A stretch of 64,000 bases of DNA, taken from contig NZ_JAJCIA010000020.1 of NCBI RefSeq assembly GCF_020554845.1, forward strand, positions 1 through 64,000, given 5' to 3'. The position numbers and the translations under genes are program-made. The notes under the pieces were generated by a model. The model saw only the letters and a program-made list of their open reading frames with translations, did not search any database and was not told the DNA's origin. Shown piece by piece: positions 36,216-44,614 of the stretch. Within the stretch, counting starts at the first letter, position 1; each line of letters starts with the position of its first letter. This DNA is from Blautia faecis (GTDB taxonomy: Bacteria; Bacillota; Clostridia; Lachnospirales; Lachnospiraceae).

Positions 36216-37772
36216 GTGGAATTAAGAAAAGAAAGTGTGCAGATGCTTCAGATAAAAAGCCGTGCAGCCAGCCAGGTAACGTTTGATACAGATTATAATG
36301 TACCAGATGCAAAGCCGGATGTGGGCCGACTGATCCAGAACAAGGGTGACGTTTCCATGGATGAAGTGCGTCTTAGCGAAGGAAAGGCATTTATCAGCGG
36401 AAACCTGAACGTGGATATTCTCTATGTGGGGGAAGAAAACCAGAAGGTGAGCAGTCTGGGGGCAAAACTGCCTTTTGATGAGACTTTGAACCTGGAAGGG
36501 ATTGCAAGTGGGGATAAAATGTGCCTGAAGTGGGAGATTGAGGATCTCAGCGTGCACATGATTCATTCCCGAAAACTAAACATAAAAGCAATTGTCACCT
36601 TTTATGCAGTGGTAGATGAAATGGCAGGGATTCAGCTTCCGGTGGAAATCAGTGAGGAGGGAATTTCAGTAAAAAGGAAGAAAGTCCGTTTAATGAGTCT
36701 TATGGTACATAAAAAGGACACTATGCGGATTAAGGATGAAGTGACTTTAGTGTCCAATAAACCGAACATTGAACAGCTTTTGTGGTATACCATCGATGTC
36801 CGTGGAATGGATCTGCGTCCAGAGGATAATGTGGTGAAGGCAAGAGGGGAGCTGTCAGTTTTTGTCCTGTATTCGGGAGAAGATGAGGAAAATCCGCTTC
36901 AGTGGGCAGAGTATGTGCTTCCGTTTAATACGGAAGTGGAGTGTACTGGTTGTATGGGAGAGATGATTCCAAATATTGGCTTTTCCGTTATGCATCAGAG
37001 CATTGAAGTAAAACCGGATTCCGATGGGGAAGAACGGGTAATGAGTGTAGACACGGTGCTGGAACTGGACATGAAGCTTTACCGCGAAGAAGAGCATGAC
37101 CTGATTCTGGATGTGTACTCGCCTTTGAAAGAATGCATTCCTCAGGGAAAAGAGATGTGTCTGGAAAGCCTCCTGGTACGGAATGACTCCAAATGCCGCG
37201 TATCTGACCGTATTGAACTGAAGGAAAGCCAGGGGAAAATCCTGCAGATCTGTCACAGCCAGGGACGTGTAAAGGTTGAGAAAACGAAAATTGTAGAAAA
37301 TGGAATCCAGGCCGATGGAATTGTATTTATGAAAATCCTGTATATTACAGGAAATGATGAAATGCCATTCTATTCCGTTGATGGGATGATCCCTTTTTCC
37401 CATATAATTGAGGCAAACGGGATCAATGAGGACAGTATCTTTTTTCTACAGGCAGATCTGGAACAGCTGTCAACGTCTATGATCGACAGCAATGAGATTG
37501 AGGTGAAGGCTGTGATCAGTCTCAATGTGCTGGTGCTTCAGTGTGAAAACCGGATGATCATAAGCAAAGTGGAGGAGCGTCCCCTTGATATGGAGAAAAT
37601 CCAGGCAATGCCGGGAATCACGGTGTATGTGGTGAAAAATGGGGATTCTATGTGGGATATTGCGAAAAGATTTTATACTACAGTGGAGGAAATCTGTGAG
37701 CTGAATGAACTGGAAGAGGACAGAGTTGTGCCTGGAATGCCGCTGCTGTTGGTGAAGAAGGTGGAAGGGTAA
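36216..37772 (+). CDS. SPOCS (DUF3794) and LysM domain protein
   Basis: A 518-residue protein with a repeated SPOCS/DUF3794 fold over about residues 30-450 (segments such as FDTDYNVPDAKPDVGRLIQNKG, ISGNLNVDILYV, EADVELE-like repeats) and a C-terminal LysM domain (about 467-515, YVVKNGDSMWDIAKRFYTTVEEICELN). The arrangement resembles spore coat/cortex morphogenetic proteins of Clostridia. LysM binds peptidoglycan. Translation begins at GTG 36216 after AAAAGGAG. No signal peptide, consistent with a mother-cell protein. Confidence 0.88.
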   Translation: MELRKESVQMLQIKSRAASQVTFDTDYNVPDAKPDVGRLIQNKGDVSMDEVRLSEGKAFISGNLNVDILYVGEENQKVSSLGAKLPFDETLNLEGIASGDKMCLKWEIEDLSVHMIHSRKLNIKAIVTFYAVVDEMAGIQLPVEISEEGISVKRKKVRLMSLMVHKKDTMRIKDEVTLVSNKPNIEQLLWYTIDVRGMDLRPEDNVVKARGELSVFVLYSGEDEENPLQWAEYVLPFNTEVECTGCMGEMIPNIGFSVMHQSIEVKPDSDGEERVMSVDTVLELDMKLYREEEHDLILDVYSPLKECIPQGKEMCLESLLVRNDSKCRVSDRIELKESQGKILQICHSQGRVKVEKTKIVENGIQADGIVFMKILYITGNDEMPFYSVDGMIPFSHIIEANGINEDSIFFLQADLEQLSTSMIDSNEIEVKAVISLNVLVLQCENRMIISKVEERPLDMEKIQAMPGITVYVVKNGDSMWDIAKRFYTTVEEICELNELEEDRVVPGMPLLLVKKVEG

Positions 37773-37810
37773 GGCGGCTTTCTGTTTACTGCATATATTT
37801 GGAGAAAACC

Positions 37811-37830
37811 TTTTCAAACATGCTCTGGTC
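37811..37830. repeat. Dispersed TTTTCAAACAtGCTC motif, copy D
   Basis: TTTTCAAACATGCTCTGGTC, 38 bases after the SPOCS/LysM gene; fourth and most diverged copy. Confidence 0.5.
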
Positions 37831-37885
37831 ACGTTGTGGACAGTAACGATATATATAGAATGAGAAATTTCCTCGCATAAATGTA

Positions 37886-37914
37886 TTGAAAAAAATACAA
37901 AAATATTTTACAAT
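37886..37914 (+). promoter_or_regulatory. Sigma-A-type promoter of ispE
   Basis: TTGAAA (37886-37891), 17-base spacer, TACAAT (37909-37914). It lies 100 bases before the ispE start. Confidence 0.7.
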
Positions 37915-38013
37915 AAAAGCATTGATAAAATTGTATACAAAGTACAAAGAAACTGCTGCCCTTAGAGCCTGCCAGAGGTTTTATGTGAGCGGCAGCTACA
38001 AGCGGAGGAAATT

Positions 38014-38868
38014 ATGCGTTTACGTGCACTTGCAAAGATAAATCTGGGACTTGACGTGGTTGGAAAACGTGATGACGGATATCACGAAGTCCGTATGATC
38101 ATGCAGACCATACAGATGTATGACGTGCTTGAAATTGAGAAAAAAAAGGAGCCGGGAATTGTCCTTACCACGAACATTCCTTACGTTCCTACTGACGAGC
38201 GGAATCTTGTATATAAAGCGGCGAAAATGTTAATGGATGAGTTTGATATAAAAGAGGGGCTTACCATGAATCTGGAGAAGTTTATCCCGGTAGCAGCCGG
38301 CATGGCTGGTGGAAGCTCTGATGCGGCAGCTGCTTTTGTTGGAGTGAACCGCCTGTTTGGACTGGGACTTTCTGAGGAAGAGCTGATGAAGCGTGCTGTG
38401 AAGGTTGGAGCTGATGTTCCTTATTGTGTGATGCGCGGAACTGCTCTTGCAGAGGGAATCGGGGAGAAGCTGACCAGACTTCCCAGAGTACCTTACTGCT
38501 ATGTTCTGGTGGGAAAACCAGGAGTAAATGTTTCAACCAAGACTGCTTATGAGAACCTGAAACTGGACGATCCTGCTGTGGTTCATCCGGATATCGATGG
38601 TATGGTGACAGCTGTCAGAAATGGTGATCTTGATGGAATGATTTCCAGAATGGGAAATGTATTTGAACCGGGAATTATCAGCAAATATCCTGTGATCCAG
38701 GAAATCAAAGATTTGATGGAGAGCAACGGAGCACGTAAGGCCATGATGAGCGGAAGTGGTCCTACTGTATTTGGCATTTTTGATGATAAGGAGAAAATGG
38801 ATCGGGCAGCAGCTGTTCTCAGGGAGAGCAGACTTGCGAAGACTGTTTTTGCCACAGATGTTTTTTAG
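38014..38868 (+). CDS. ispE: 4-diphosphocytidyl-2-C-methyl-D-erythritol kinase
   Basis: A 284-residue GHMP-family kinase of the MEP isoprenoid pathway. LRALAKINLGLDVVGKRDDGYHEV is the N-terminal IspE signature, PVAAGMAGGSSDAAAAF is the ATP-binding glycine-rich motif, and MSGSGPTVFGIF is the C-terminal GHMP motif. It phosphorylates the 2-hydroxyl of CDP-methylerythritol. GGAGGAAATT precedes the ATG. The GntR-type gene follows after 15 bases. Confidence 0.97.
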   Translation: MRLRALAKINLGLDVVGKRDDGYHEVRMIMQTIQMYDVLEIEKKKEPGIVLTTNIPYVPTDERNLVYKAAKMLMDEFDIKEGLTMNLEKFIPVAAGMAGGSSDAAAAFVGVNRLFGLGLSEEELMKRAVKVGADVPYCVMRGTALAEGIGEKLTRLPRVPYCYVLVGKPGVNVSTKTAYENLKLDDPAVVHPDIDGMVTAVRNGDLDGMISRMGNVFEPGIISKYPVIQEIKDLMESNGARKAMMSGSGPTVFGIFDDKEKMDRAAAVLRESRLAKTVFATDVF

Positions 38869-38883
38869 CGGAGGAAAATACAA

Positions 38884-39558
38884 ATGACAAGTGATTTTAC
38901 AGTGCATATGGATGAGTATCTTCCACTTAGGGAGGTCGTTTTTAACACATTGCGTCAGGCAATCCTGAAGGGAGAACTGAAGCCGGGCGAAAGACTTATG
39001 GAGATTGCCCTTGCGGAGAAGCTTGGGGTGAGCAGAACTCCTATCCGGGAGGCCATGCGTAAGCTGGAACTGGAAGGGCTGGTTGTGATGATCCCGAGAC
39101 GTGGAGCCCAGGTTGCCAATATTACAGAGAAGGATCTGAATGACGTTCTGGAGGTCAGGATCACTCTGGAAAATATGGCTATTGAGAAGGCCTGTGCCAA
39201 TATGACAGATGCGGATATCCGGAAACTGGAGCAGGCGGCTGAGGTTTTCCAGACCAGTACGGCGGAAGGAGACCTGGTAAAGATGGCTGAGGCGGATGTG
39301 AATTTCCATGAGGTAATTTATGAAGCTGCTGATAATAAAAGACTGATGCAGGTTCTGAATAATCTTCGCGAGCAGATCTACAGATATCGTGTAGAATATT
39401 TGAAAGAGGATGAGTCCAGAAACCGTCTGGTGAAAGAGCATGAGAAAATTACCAGGGCGATTAAGGAACGGGACGTGAAAGCGGCACAGGAGCTGTCTTT
39501 TGAACATCTGGAAAATCAGCGGATGGGAATTATTCAGGCGATTCGGGCAGAAGAGTAA
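38884..39558 (+). CDS. GntR family regulator (FCD domain)
   Basis: A 224-residue transcription factor. The winged helix comes first (LREVVFNTLRQAILKGELKPGERLMEIALAEKLGVSRTPIREAMRKLELEGLVVMIPRRGAQVANI), then an all-helical FCD domain (EVRITLENMAIEKA, DVNFHEVIYEAADN, EHEKITRAIKERDVKAAQE). GCGGAGG precedes the ATG. Its placement right after ispE in a two-gene unit suggests co-transcription; the target and ligand are unknown. Confidence 0.9.
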   Translation: MTSDFTVHMDEYLPLREVVFNTLRQAILKGELKPGERLMEIALAEKLGVSRTPIREAMRKLELEGLVVMIPRRGAQVANITEKDLNDVLEVRITLENMAIEKACANMTDADIRKLEQAAEVFQTSTAEGDLVKMAEADVNFHEVIYEAADNKRLMQVLNNLREQIYRYRVEYLKEDESRNRLVKEHEKITRAIKERDVKAAQELSFEHLENQRMGIIQAIRAEE

Positions 39559-39575
39559 ACTGAGTGGTTTTCTGG

Positions 39576-39614
39576 GAGCGGAGCGGGCACATCCTGCCCG
39601 CGTTCCTCTTTTGG
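39576..39614 (+). terminator. Terminator after the ispE-gntR unit
   Basis: GCGGGCA (39583-39589) / TGCCCGC (39595-39601), stem extended by GGA/TTCC, followed by TCTTTT. Confidence 0.7.
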
Positions 39615-39630
39615 GGAAGTTGAGAGAAAA

Positions 39631-39660
39631 TGAATATAATTGTTTTTATGGGAGATACTG
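39631..39660 (+). promoter_or_regulatory. Candidate sigma-G promoter of the germination operon
   Basis: TGAATA at 39631-39636 and GATACTG at 39654-39660 with a 17-base spacer, close to the forespore sigma-G pattern (GMATA and CATAMTA), with two mismatches in the -10. It lies 57 bases before the gerA-type start codon. Confidence 0.35.
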
Positions 39661-39687
39661 GGAGAGATAACCAGTGTCTTTTTTTTG
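39654..39687 (+). terminator. Second terminator, overlapping the candidate sigma-G promoter
   Basis: GATACTGG (39654-39661) pairs with CCAGTGTC (39671-39678), one wobble, followed by eight T. It lies only 30 bases before the germination gene, so it would protect that gene from read-through. Confidence 0.65.
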
Positions 39688-39716
39688 TTGCCTGAAAATG
39701 GAAAAGAGGAGCAGCG

Positions 39717-41231
39717 TTGGATAAAAATGATAATATTGTTATGATTTCAAAGGATATTCGAGCAAATGAACGGTATATAAGAGAACGTCTGGCAGATTGT
39801 GGAGATATTCAGATCCGGAAGATGCGGCTGGGGGATGAGCGGAAGGTTGACTGTCTGATGGTCTATATTGAGGTAGCGACTTCCAATATGATGCTGGAGG
39901 ACTCTGCCATTGGAAAAATGGTTGGGCATTTCTGGGAGATTTCGCCTGGGGAGATGCAGGAATTTGTGGAGTATAACAGTCTGGGAATTGCGGATGTAAA
40001 GAAGCTGACTGACATGGAGCAGGTGTTTGCAGGGCTGCTTGCCGGAAACGCGGTTTTCTTTATGGACGGATTTGACCAGGCTATGAAAATTTCCAGTGCC
40101 GGTTATCCAAGCATGGGGGTAACAGAAGTGGAGATGGAGAAGGTTCTGCGAGGTTCCAGGGAAGGCTTCTCTGATTCTGTGAAAATAAATTCGGCACTGA
40201 TCCGGAAGCGGCTACGGGATACCAGATTAAAGGTAGTGGAATTTTATATTGGGGAGAGATCACATACACTGGTACAGATGGTGTACATGAAAGATCTGGT
40301 GCAGGAGGAATTTCTGGAGCAGGTGAAAGAGCGGCTTGGAGAGTTTCGAATTGATGGAATTCTGGACAGCGGAATGCTGGAACAGCTGACGGAGGATTCC
40401 TGGTTTTCCCCATTTCCACAGTATCAGACTACGGAAAGACCGGATCGGGCGGCGCAGGAAATTTTAAATGGAAAAGCAGTGCTTCTTTGTGATAATTCTC
40501 CGTCAGCGCTTATTTTACCAGGTGTTTTTCACAGTTTTATGGAAAGTAGTGAGGACTGGTATAACCGATTTGAAATGGCATCGTTTCTTCGAATACTGCG
40601 CTATGTGGCAATGGCAGCAGCTACGTTGCTGCCGGGGCTTTATCTTGCGGTGATCCGGTTTCATACGCAGATTCTTCCCACGAACATGCTTCTGTCCTTT
40701 GCCCAGGCAAGAGAAGGTGTACCATTTTCCAGCATTGCGGAGCTTGTTCTGCTGGAATTATCTTTTGAACTGATTCGGGAGGCAGGTGTGCGGATTCCGG
40801 GAGCACTGGGGAATGCTATGGGAATTGTGGGAGGACTGATCGTGGGATCCGCTGCTGTGGAAGCGAATCTTGTTAGCCCGATCGTGGTCATGGTTGTGGC
40901 AATAACTGCACTTGGTTCTCTGGCAATCCCAAATGAAGAATTTGCCTCAGCATTTCGGATGCTTAAATACTTCTTTTTGTTTTTGGGAGGATATCTGGGG
41001 ATTTTTGGAATTGTGATCGGAGTATATCTGACAGTATCACATCTGGCAGGACTTCTCAGCTTTGGAGTCCCATATCTGACGCCCTTTGTCAAACAAAGTA
41101 TGGATAATGGGACTGGAAACAAAATTGTGAGAGTGCCATTTAAAAAGAGATGGAGGCGTCCTTCATATGTCAGACAAAATGAGCGAGTGAGACTGCAAAA
41201 AATCCGCAATAAAAACAGGAAGGATAGGTAG
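39717..41231 (+). CDS. Spore germination protein, GerA family (A subunit)
   Basis: A 504-residue GerAA/GerKA-type protein. A cytoplasmic N-terminal domain (about 1-275, IRERLADCGDIQIRKM) precedes a membrane domain with about five or six helices (FLRILRYVAMAAATLLPGLYLAVIRFH, LLLELSFELIREAGVRIPGALGNAMGIVGGLIVG, the family hallmark) and a basic tail. It forms the channel/receptor core of a germinant receptor in the spore inner membrane. Translation begins at TTG 39717 with AGAGGAG upstream. The next gene encodes the B and C parts. Confidence 0.93.
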   Translation: MDKNDNIVMISKDIRANERYIRERLADCGDIQIRKMRLGDERKVDCLMVYIEVATSNMMLEDSAIGKMVGHFWEISPGEMQEFVEYNSLGIADVKKLTDMEQVFAGLLAGNAVFFMDGFDQAMKISSAGYPSMGVTEVEMEKVLRGSREGFSDSVKINSALIRKRLRDTRLKVVEFYIGERSHTLVQMVYMKDLVQEEFLEQVKERLGEFRIDGILDSGMLEQLTEDSWFSPFPQYQTTERPDRAAQEILNGKAVLLCDNSPSALILPGVFHSFMESSEDWYNRFEMASFLRILRYVAMAAATLLPGLYLAVIRFHTQILPTNMLLSFAQAREGVPFSSIAELVLLELSFELIREAGVRIPGALGNAMGIVGGLIVGSAAVEANLVSPIVVMVVAITALGSLAIPNEEFASAFRMLKYFFLFLGGYLGIFGIVIGVYLTVSHLAGLLSFGVPYLTPFVKQSMDNGTGNKIVRVPFKKRWRRPSYVRQNERVRLQKIRNKNRKDR

Positions 41232-41240
41232 CAGGAATAA

Positions 41241-42929
41241 ATGAAATTTGCAGAAAATAATCGAATCTCCCAGCGGCAGCTCTACAGGCAGATCGTGATT
41301 GCGTTTATTGCACCATTAATATTGTGCCTTTTCGGAAACAGAAAAACTCTGGGGCTTGGTGGGCTGGCAGGGACTGCAGCAGCCCTTGCAGCTGTGCTGT
41401 TTTATGTGATTTTCCTCATCCGTCTTCGTTATGCTTTTGCCAGGCCCTGCAAAACAGCCGGTGTGGTGTGGGGACGGCTGGCAGCGTTGTTTTTTCTAAT
41501 ATACTGTACTCTTGGAGCAGCGTTTCTTTTGAATCTTCTGGGAGAAATTGTTGCAGTTAGTCTGGGAACAGGTATAGGAAAAAAATGGCTATGTCTGATC
41601 ACATTGCTGGTTTGCAGTCTGGGCACGCAAAAGGGGATTCAGAGACGAGGCAGAATGGGAGAAGTGTCAGGAGGCGTGGTACTTGCAGCGGTTATGCTTA
41701 TGTTAGTCCTGGCTGTGGGACAGGGAAAATGGGAGTATTTTCAGGAAATGGTATGGAATTCCTCTTTCTCAGGAAGAAAAATTATGGAAAGTGGATATGA
41801 TGTGATATGTGCATTTTCCGGATTGGGGCTGCTTCCCTTTGCATTGGACAGTGTAGGAAACAGTAAAGATACAGGGAAAACTGTAAGTTTTGCCGTTTTT
41901 ACCCTGGGAATTTTGCTTATTCTGACGGAATTGCTGCTTCCTTCCGTATTTGGATGGGGGCGCCTGAAATATGAAAGCTGCCCGATTTTGCCGCTTCTGG
42001 CAGGTGCGGAGCTTCCAGGGAATGTATTGGCAAGATTTGATGTCCTCTGGATGGGATTTCTTTTATACAGCCTTTTATTTTCTATTGGAAGTTTTCTGCA
42101 TTATGGTCATTTAATTGTGGAAAAAGCAGATATGGGAACTGGAAAGCTGTGGATATCCACTCTGGTTTTTGCCGTAGCTGTGTGGGATATTGAAAGATGG
42201 GGAATCCGGAATAGTTTTCCATTATATTTGAAATATATTTTTGTGCCCGGAATGCTGGTGCTTCAGATTATTTTTTTTATGACAGGCAAAAAGAAGTGGA
42301 AAAAAAAGCTTGCCGCAGCGTGTGTCAGTGCATTGTTTCTGTTAGCCGGCTGTGGTGGTGTGGAACCGGAGAAACGCATGTATCCGCTTGCACTTGGAGC
42401 CGATATTACAGAGGGGAGATATCAGCTGACTTACGGAATTCCGGATCTTCCAAAATCTACAGGACAGGAAAAAGACGGGGAAGACCAGGGGAATGCTGCT
42501 CCGTCGATTCAGGGAGAAACCTTCCGTGAGATTGAAAATATATACAGCCGGACACAGGAAAAATATCTGGATATGGGACATCTGGAAATTCTGGTTTTGG
42601 GCGAGAGTCTGTTGGATGGAGGGCGTTGGGAGCAGGTTCTTGAGTATCTGAAGCAGGAGCCGACTATAGGTGAAAATGTTTATGTGTTTCGCTGCGATGC
42701 GGCATCTGAAGCAGTAGCCTGGGTAAGTCCTCAGGATATTTCCCTTGGTGAGTATCTTCTTGGGCTTCTGGAAAATAATCCAAATGGAAGCCCGGGACAG
42801 GCAGTAACTCTTCGTGAGGTTTATCATGAGTTTTATGAACGTGGTGCTTTGCCTGAATTGCCGAAACTGGAAATTTATGGAAAGGAACTGGAGGTGATTA
42901 TTCCGGACTGGGACAGGGAATACTTTTGA
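41241..42929 (+). CDS. GerB-GerC fusion germination protein
   Basis: A 562-residue protein. Residues 1 to about 345 form a GerB-type germinant permease with about ten membrane helices (LYRQIVIAFIAPLILCLFG, VICAFSGLGLLPFALDSVG). It then runs in frame into MTGKKKWKKKLAAACVSALF and the lipobox LLAGC with Cys371, as at the start of a GerC lipoprotein. Then comes one GerC N-terminal domain (PLALGADITEGRYQLTYGIPDL, REIENIYSRTQEKYLDMGHLEILVLGESLL) ending at 562. A normal GerC is about 380 residues, so domains 2 and 3 are missing. No ribosome site is seen before the internal ATG (42279), which follows a run of eight T. Confidence 0.85.
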   Translation: MKFAENNRISQRQLYRQIVIAFIAPLILCLFGNRKTLGLGGLAGTAAALAAVLFYVIFLIRLRYAFARPCKTAGVVWGRLAALFFLIYCTLGAAFLLNLLGEIVAVSLGTGIGKKWLCLITLLVCSLGTQKGIQRRGRMGEVSGGVVLAAVMLMLVLAVGQGKWEYFQEMVWNSSFSGRKIMESGYDVICAFSGLGLLPFALDSVGNSKDTGKTVSFAVFTLGILLILTELLLPSVFGWGRLKYESCPILPLLAGAELPGNVLARFDVLWMGFLLYSLLFSIGSFLHYGHLIVEKADMGTGKLWISTLVFAVAVWDIERWGIRNSFPLYLKYIFVPGMLVLQIIFFMTGKKKWKKKLAAACVSALFLLAGCGGVEPEKRMYPLALGADITEGRYQLTYGIPDLPKSTGQEKDGEDQGNAAPSIQGETFREIENIYSRTQEKYLDMGHLEILVLGESLLDGGRWEQVLEYLKQEPTIGENVYVFRCDAASEAVAWVSPQDISLGEYLLGLLENNPNGSPGQAVTLREVYHEFYERGALPELPKLEIYGKELEVIIPDWDREYF

Positions 42930-42953
42930 TAGAAAAATATTGGAGGTACTTTT

Positions 42954-43181
42954 ATGTTCTGTTTAAGAAAAAACAAATATCATATAGCGGCAGCACTTCT
43001 GACAGCAGTATTACTTTGCCAGGGCAGTGAAAATTTTAATAAAAATTTCAACCTTCTTGCATGGTGGGGAACCATTTATCCCCAGTTCTGTTTTATGGAA
43101 GCACCGAGGACAGAGGAAGGCCAGAAGGCAGAGCCAAGATTTCATTTCTGGATTGTGGAGACACTTAACGCTTTGATGTAG
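42954..43181 (+). CDS. Small membrane-associated protein of unknown function
   Basis: A 75-residue protein, GGAGG 8 bases before the ATG. A basic start (MFCLRKNKYH) and one hydrophobic segment (IAAALLTAVLLCQGSE) look like a signal or anchor; the rest is short and aromatic (NLLAWWGTIYPQFCFMEAP, FHFWIVETLNALM). It follows the GerB-GerC fusion by 24 bases and so probably belongs to the germination operon. I recognise no family. Confidence 0.6.
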   Translation: MFCLRKNKYHIAAALLTAVLLCQGSENFNKNFNLLAWWGTIYPQFCFMEAPRTEEGQKAEPRFHFWIVETLNALM

Positions 43182-43268
43182 TACAAGCACTTGCACCGCT
43201 GCTCCTTTGGTGTTAAAATGAAGTACAGATTGCGAATATCGCTTAACTATGAATTTGGAGATAGATGA

Positions 43269-44090
43269 ATGAAAATAGACAGAGATGCGCCTGTTGGTGT
43301 GTTCGACTCCGGTATTGGCGGACTTACTGTGGCAAGGGAGATCATGCGGAATCTTCCAGCAGAGAAAATCGTGTATTTCGGTGATACTGCCAGGGTTCCA
43401 TACGGAAATAAATCCAAGGAAACGATTATAAGATATTCACGTCAGATTATCCGTTTCCTGAAAGAACAGCAGGTAAAGGCAATAGTGGTAGCGTGTAATA
43501 CAGCCAGTGCATTTGCCCTGGATGCAGTCCGGGAAGAATTTGATATTCCTATTTTAGGGGTGATTGAAGCCGGTGCCAAGGTAGCTGCGCAGGTTACCAG
43601 AAATAAACGGGTGGGAATCATCGGTACAGAAGGTACTGTTGGAAGTGGAATCCACGCGGAGGTTCTGAAAAAGATCGATCCGGAGATTACAGTGATCGGA
43701 AAGCCATGCCCCTTATTTGTACCGTTGGTAGAGGAAGGCTGGACTCATGATCCGGTAACAGTGGAAGTTGCAAGCAGATATCTGAGGGAACTACAGGAAA
43801 AAGATATTGATACACTGATCCTTGGCTGTACCCATTATCCACTGCTCCGTTCTACCATCGGACAGATCATGGGAGAGGGTGTTACTTTGGTGAACCCGGC
43901 GTACGAGACGGCACTGGAGCTTGGCAGACTTCTGAAAGAGCAGGATATGCAGAGCACCGGACAGGGACAGTCTGATTTCCCATATCGTTTCTATGTGAGC
44001 GATCTGGCAGAGAAATTCAAGGGCTTTGCCAATTCGATTCTGCCATTTGATGTGGAGAAAACGCAGAAGATTGATATTGAGAAATATTGA
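43269..44090 (+). CDS. murI: Glutamate racemase
   Basis: A 273-residue cytoplasmic enzyme that makes D-glutamate for peptidoglycan. VGVFDSGIGGLTVAREI is the N-terminal signature. The two catalytic cysteines are in VVACNTASAF and LILGCTHYPLL. The start ATG at 43269 has GGAG 8 bases upstream. DUF1934 follows after 24 bases. Confidence 0.97.
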   Translation: MKIDRDAPVGVFDSGIGGLTVAREIMRNLPAEKIVYFGDTARVPYGNKSKETIIRYSRQIIRFLKEQQVKAIVVACNTASAFALDAVREEFDIPILGVIEAGAKVAAQVTRNKRVGIIGTEGTVGSGIHAEVLKKIDPEITVIGKPCPLFVPLVEEGWTHDPVTVEVASRYLRELQEKDIDTLILGCTHYPLLRSTIGQIMGEGVTLVNPAYETALELGRLLKEQDMQSTGQGQSDFPYRFYVSDLAEKFKGFANSILPFDVEKTQKIDIEKY

Positions 44091-44114
44091 AAAAGAGAAA
44101 GAAATGGAAAAACA

Positions 44115-44561
44115 ATGGAAAAAGAAGTTTTAATTCACGTAAAAGGTTTACATATGATGGACACACCAGAAGGTGATGAGCCAATCGAGATTGTGGTTCC
44201 GGGAGAGTATTATTTCCGCAACGGCAGTCATTATCTTCGCTATGAAGAAATGCTGGACGAGCAGGGAGATCCTACTGTAAATTATATCAAGATATCCTCC
44301 AGGGGAATGGAAGTCCGAAAAAAAGGACAGGTAAATACACATATGGTTTTCGAGCAGGGAAAGCGTAATATGGCATTTTATACCACCCCATTCGGAACTC
44401 TTGAAATGGGAATTTCAGCGACGAATCTGGAATTGGAAGAAAGTGACGGTCAAATTGCCATGAAAGTGAACTATTCTCTGGACTTGAATCAGGAGCATGT
44501 GGCAGATTGCTGTCTGGATATTCAGGCGCAGGGGAAGAATACAACGGAATTTGTACTGTAA
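44115..44561 (+). CDS. DUF1934 domain-containing protein
   Basis: A 148-residue lipocalin/beta-barrel-like protein of the DUF1934 (YwiB-type) family. It shows the repeated-strand pattern EVLIHVKGLHMMDTPEGDEPIEIVVPGEYYFRNGSHYLRYEEML, FEQGKRNMAFYTTPFGTLEMGI and a C-terminal VNYSLDLNQEHVADCCLDI. Function is unknown; it often neighbours cell wall or arginine tRNA ligase genes in Firmicutes. It is co-directional with murI and ends at a terminator. Confidence 0.88.
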   Translation: MEKEVLIHVKGLHMMDTPEGDEPIEIVVPGEYYFRNGSHYLRYEEMLDEQGDPTVNYIKISSRGMEVRKKGQVNTHMVFEQGKRNMAFYTTPFGTLEMGISATNLELEESDGQIAMKVNYSLDLNQEHVADCCLDIQAQGKNTTEFVL

Positions 44562-44610
44562 GAAGCAGCCGGAAATCACGCTTTTGCAAATGTGATTACC
44601 GGCTGTTTCT
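44562..44610. terminator. Terminator between DUF1934 and the GHKL kinase
   Basis: CAGCCGGAAATCAC (44566-44579) pairs with GTGATTACCGGCTG (44592-44605), one bulge, followed by TTTCT. It lies between convergent genes. Confidence 0.8.
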
Positions 44611-44614
44611 GGTA

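Noticed and set aside
38533..39507. A 324-residue minus-strand frame opposite ispE and gntR
   Set aside because: It covers two well recognised genes on the other strand and has no domain signal.
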